Positions 7,080 to 7,114 of a stretch of 7,114 nucleotides of DNA are shown in pieces. This stretch comes from JBLIAZ01 sp047632015. Lineage in GTDB: Bacteria; Bacteroidota; Bacteroidia; Flavobacteriales_C; GCA-002722245. The notes under the pieces were generated by a model. It made no database searches and was not told the origin of the DNA. It was given only the letters and a program-made list of their open reading frames with translations. Position numbers and translations under genes: made by a program. The stretch is taken from assembly GCA_047632015.1 (NCBI GenBank), contig JBLIBC010000138.1:1-7114 (forward strand). The letters are read 5' to 3'. Position 1 is the first letter of the stretch. Every line of letters begins with the position of its first letter.

Positions 7080-7114
7080 CTGAAGCTTTAAATTAAGTTT
7101 AAAACGGAGTTACT

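Overview
The window looks like chromosomal DNA of a low-GC Bacteroidota bacterium, most likely Flavobacteriales-like. The evidence is the AT-rich codon use, the lack of Shine-Dalgarno sequences before the genes, promoter -7 boxes of the Bacteroidota type TAnnTTTG, an OmpA lipoprotein with a long coiled coil, and a large outer-membrane barrel protein of a kind I know only from this phylum. The genus cannot be fixed from this stretch.

Layout: (1) 1-431, minus: the N-terminal part of a Wzz-like polysaccharide chain-length regulator, cut by the window edge. (2) 503-3985, minus: a 1160-residue predicted outer-membrane beta-barrel protein with a signal peptide, segments resembling the T9SS protein SprA, a probable EF-hand-type calcium loop and a C-terminal Phe. 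It starts with TTG. (3) 3986-4137: a 152-bp divergent promoter region, the longest gene-free stretch in the window. (4) 4138-5133, plus: an OmpA-family peptidoglycan-binding lipoprotein. (5) 5175-6356, plus: a membrane acyltransferase of the acyltransferase-3 family. (6) 6399-7079, minus: an SGNH/GDSL hydrolase lipoprotein, convergent with the acyltransferase. I see no RNA gene, CRISPR array, insertion sequence or phage gene.

All five genes act at the envelope. Wzz sets glycan length at the inner membrane. The barrel sits in the outer membrane. The OmpA lipoprotein ties the outer membrane to peptidoglycan. The acyltransferase and SGNH hydrolase could add and remove (or relay) acyl groups on an exported glycan. 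That they form one functional unit is inference: only the barrel and wzz genes, and perhaps the OmpA and acyltransferase genes, lie close enough on one strand to share transcripts.

No clearly new system such as a defence or mobile element is visible. The points most worth following are the uncharacterised barrel with its calcium-loop motif and the acyltransferase/SGNH pair, which resembles a split form of known AT3-SGNH fusion enzymes.
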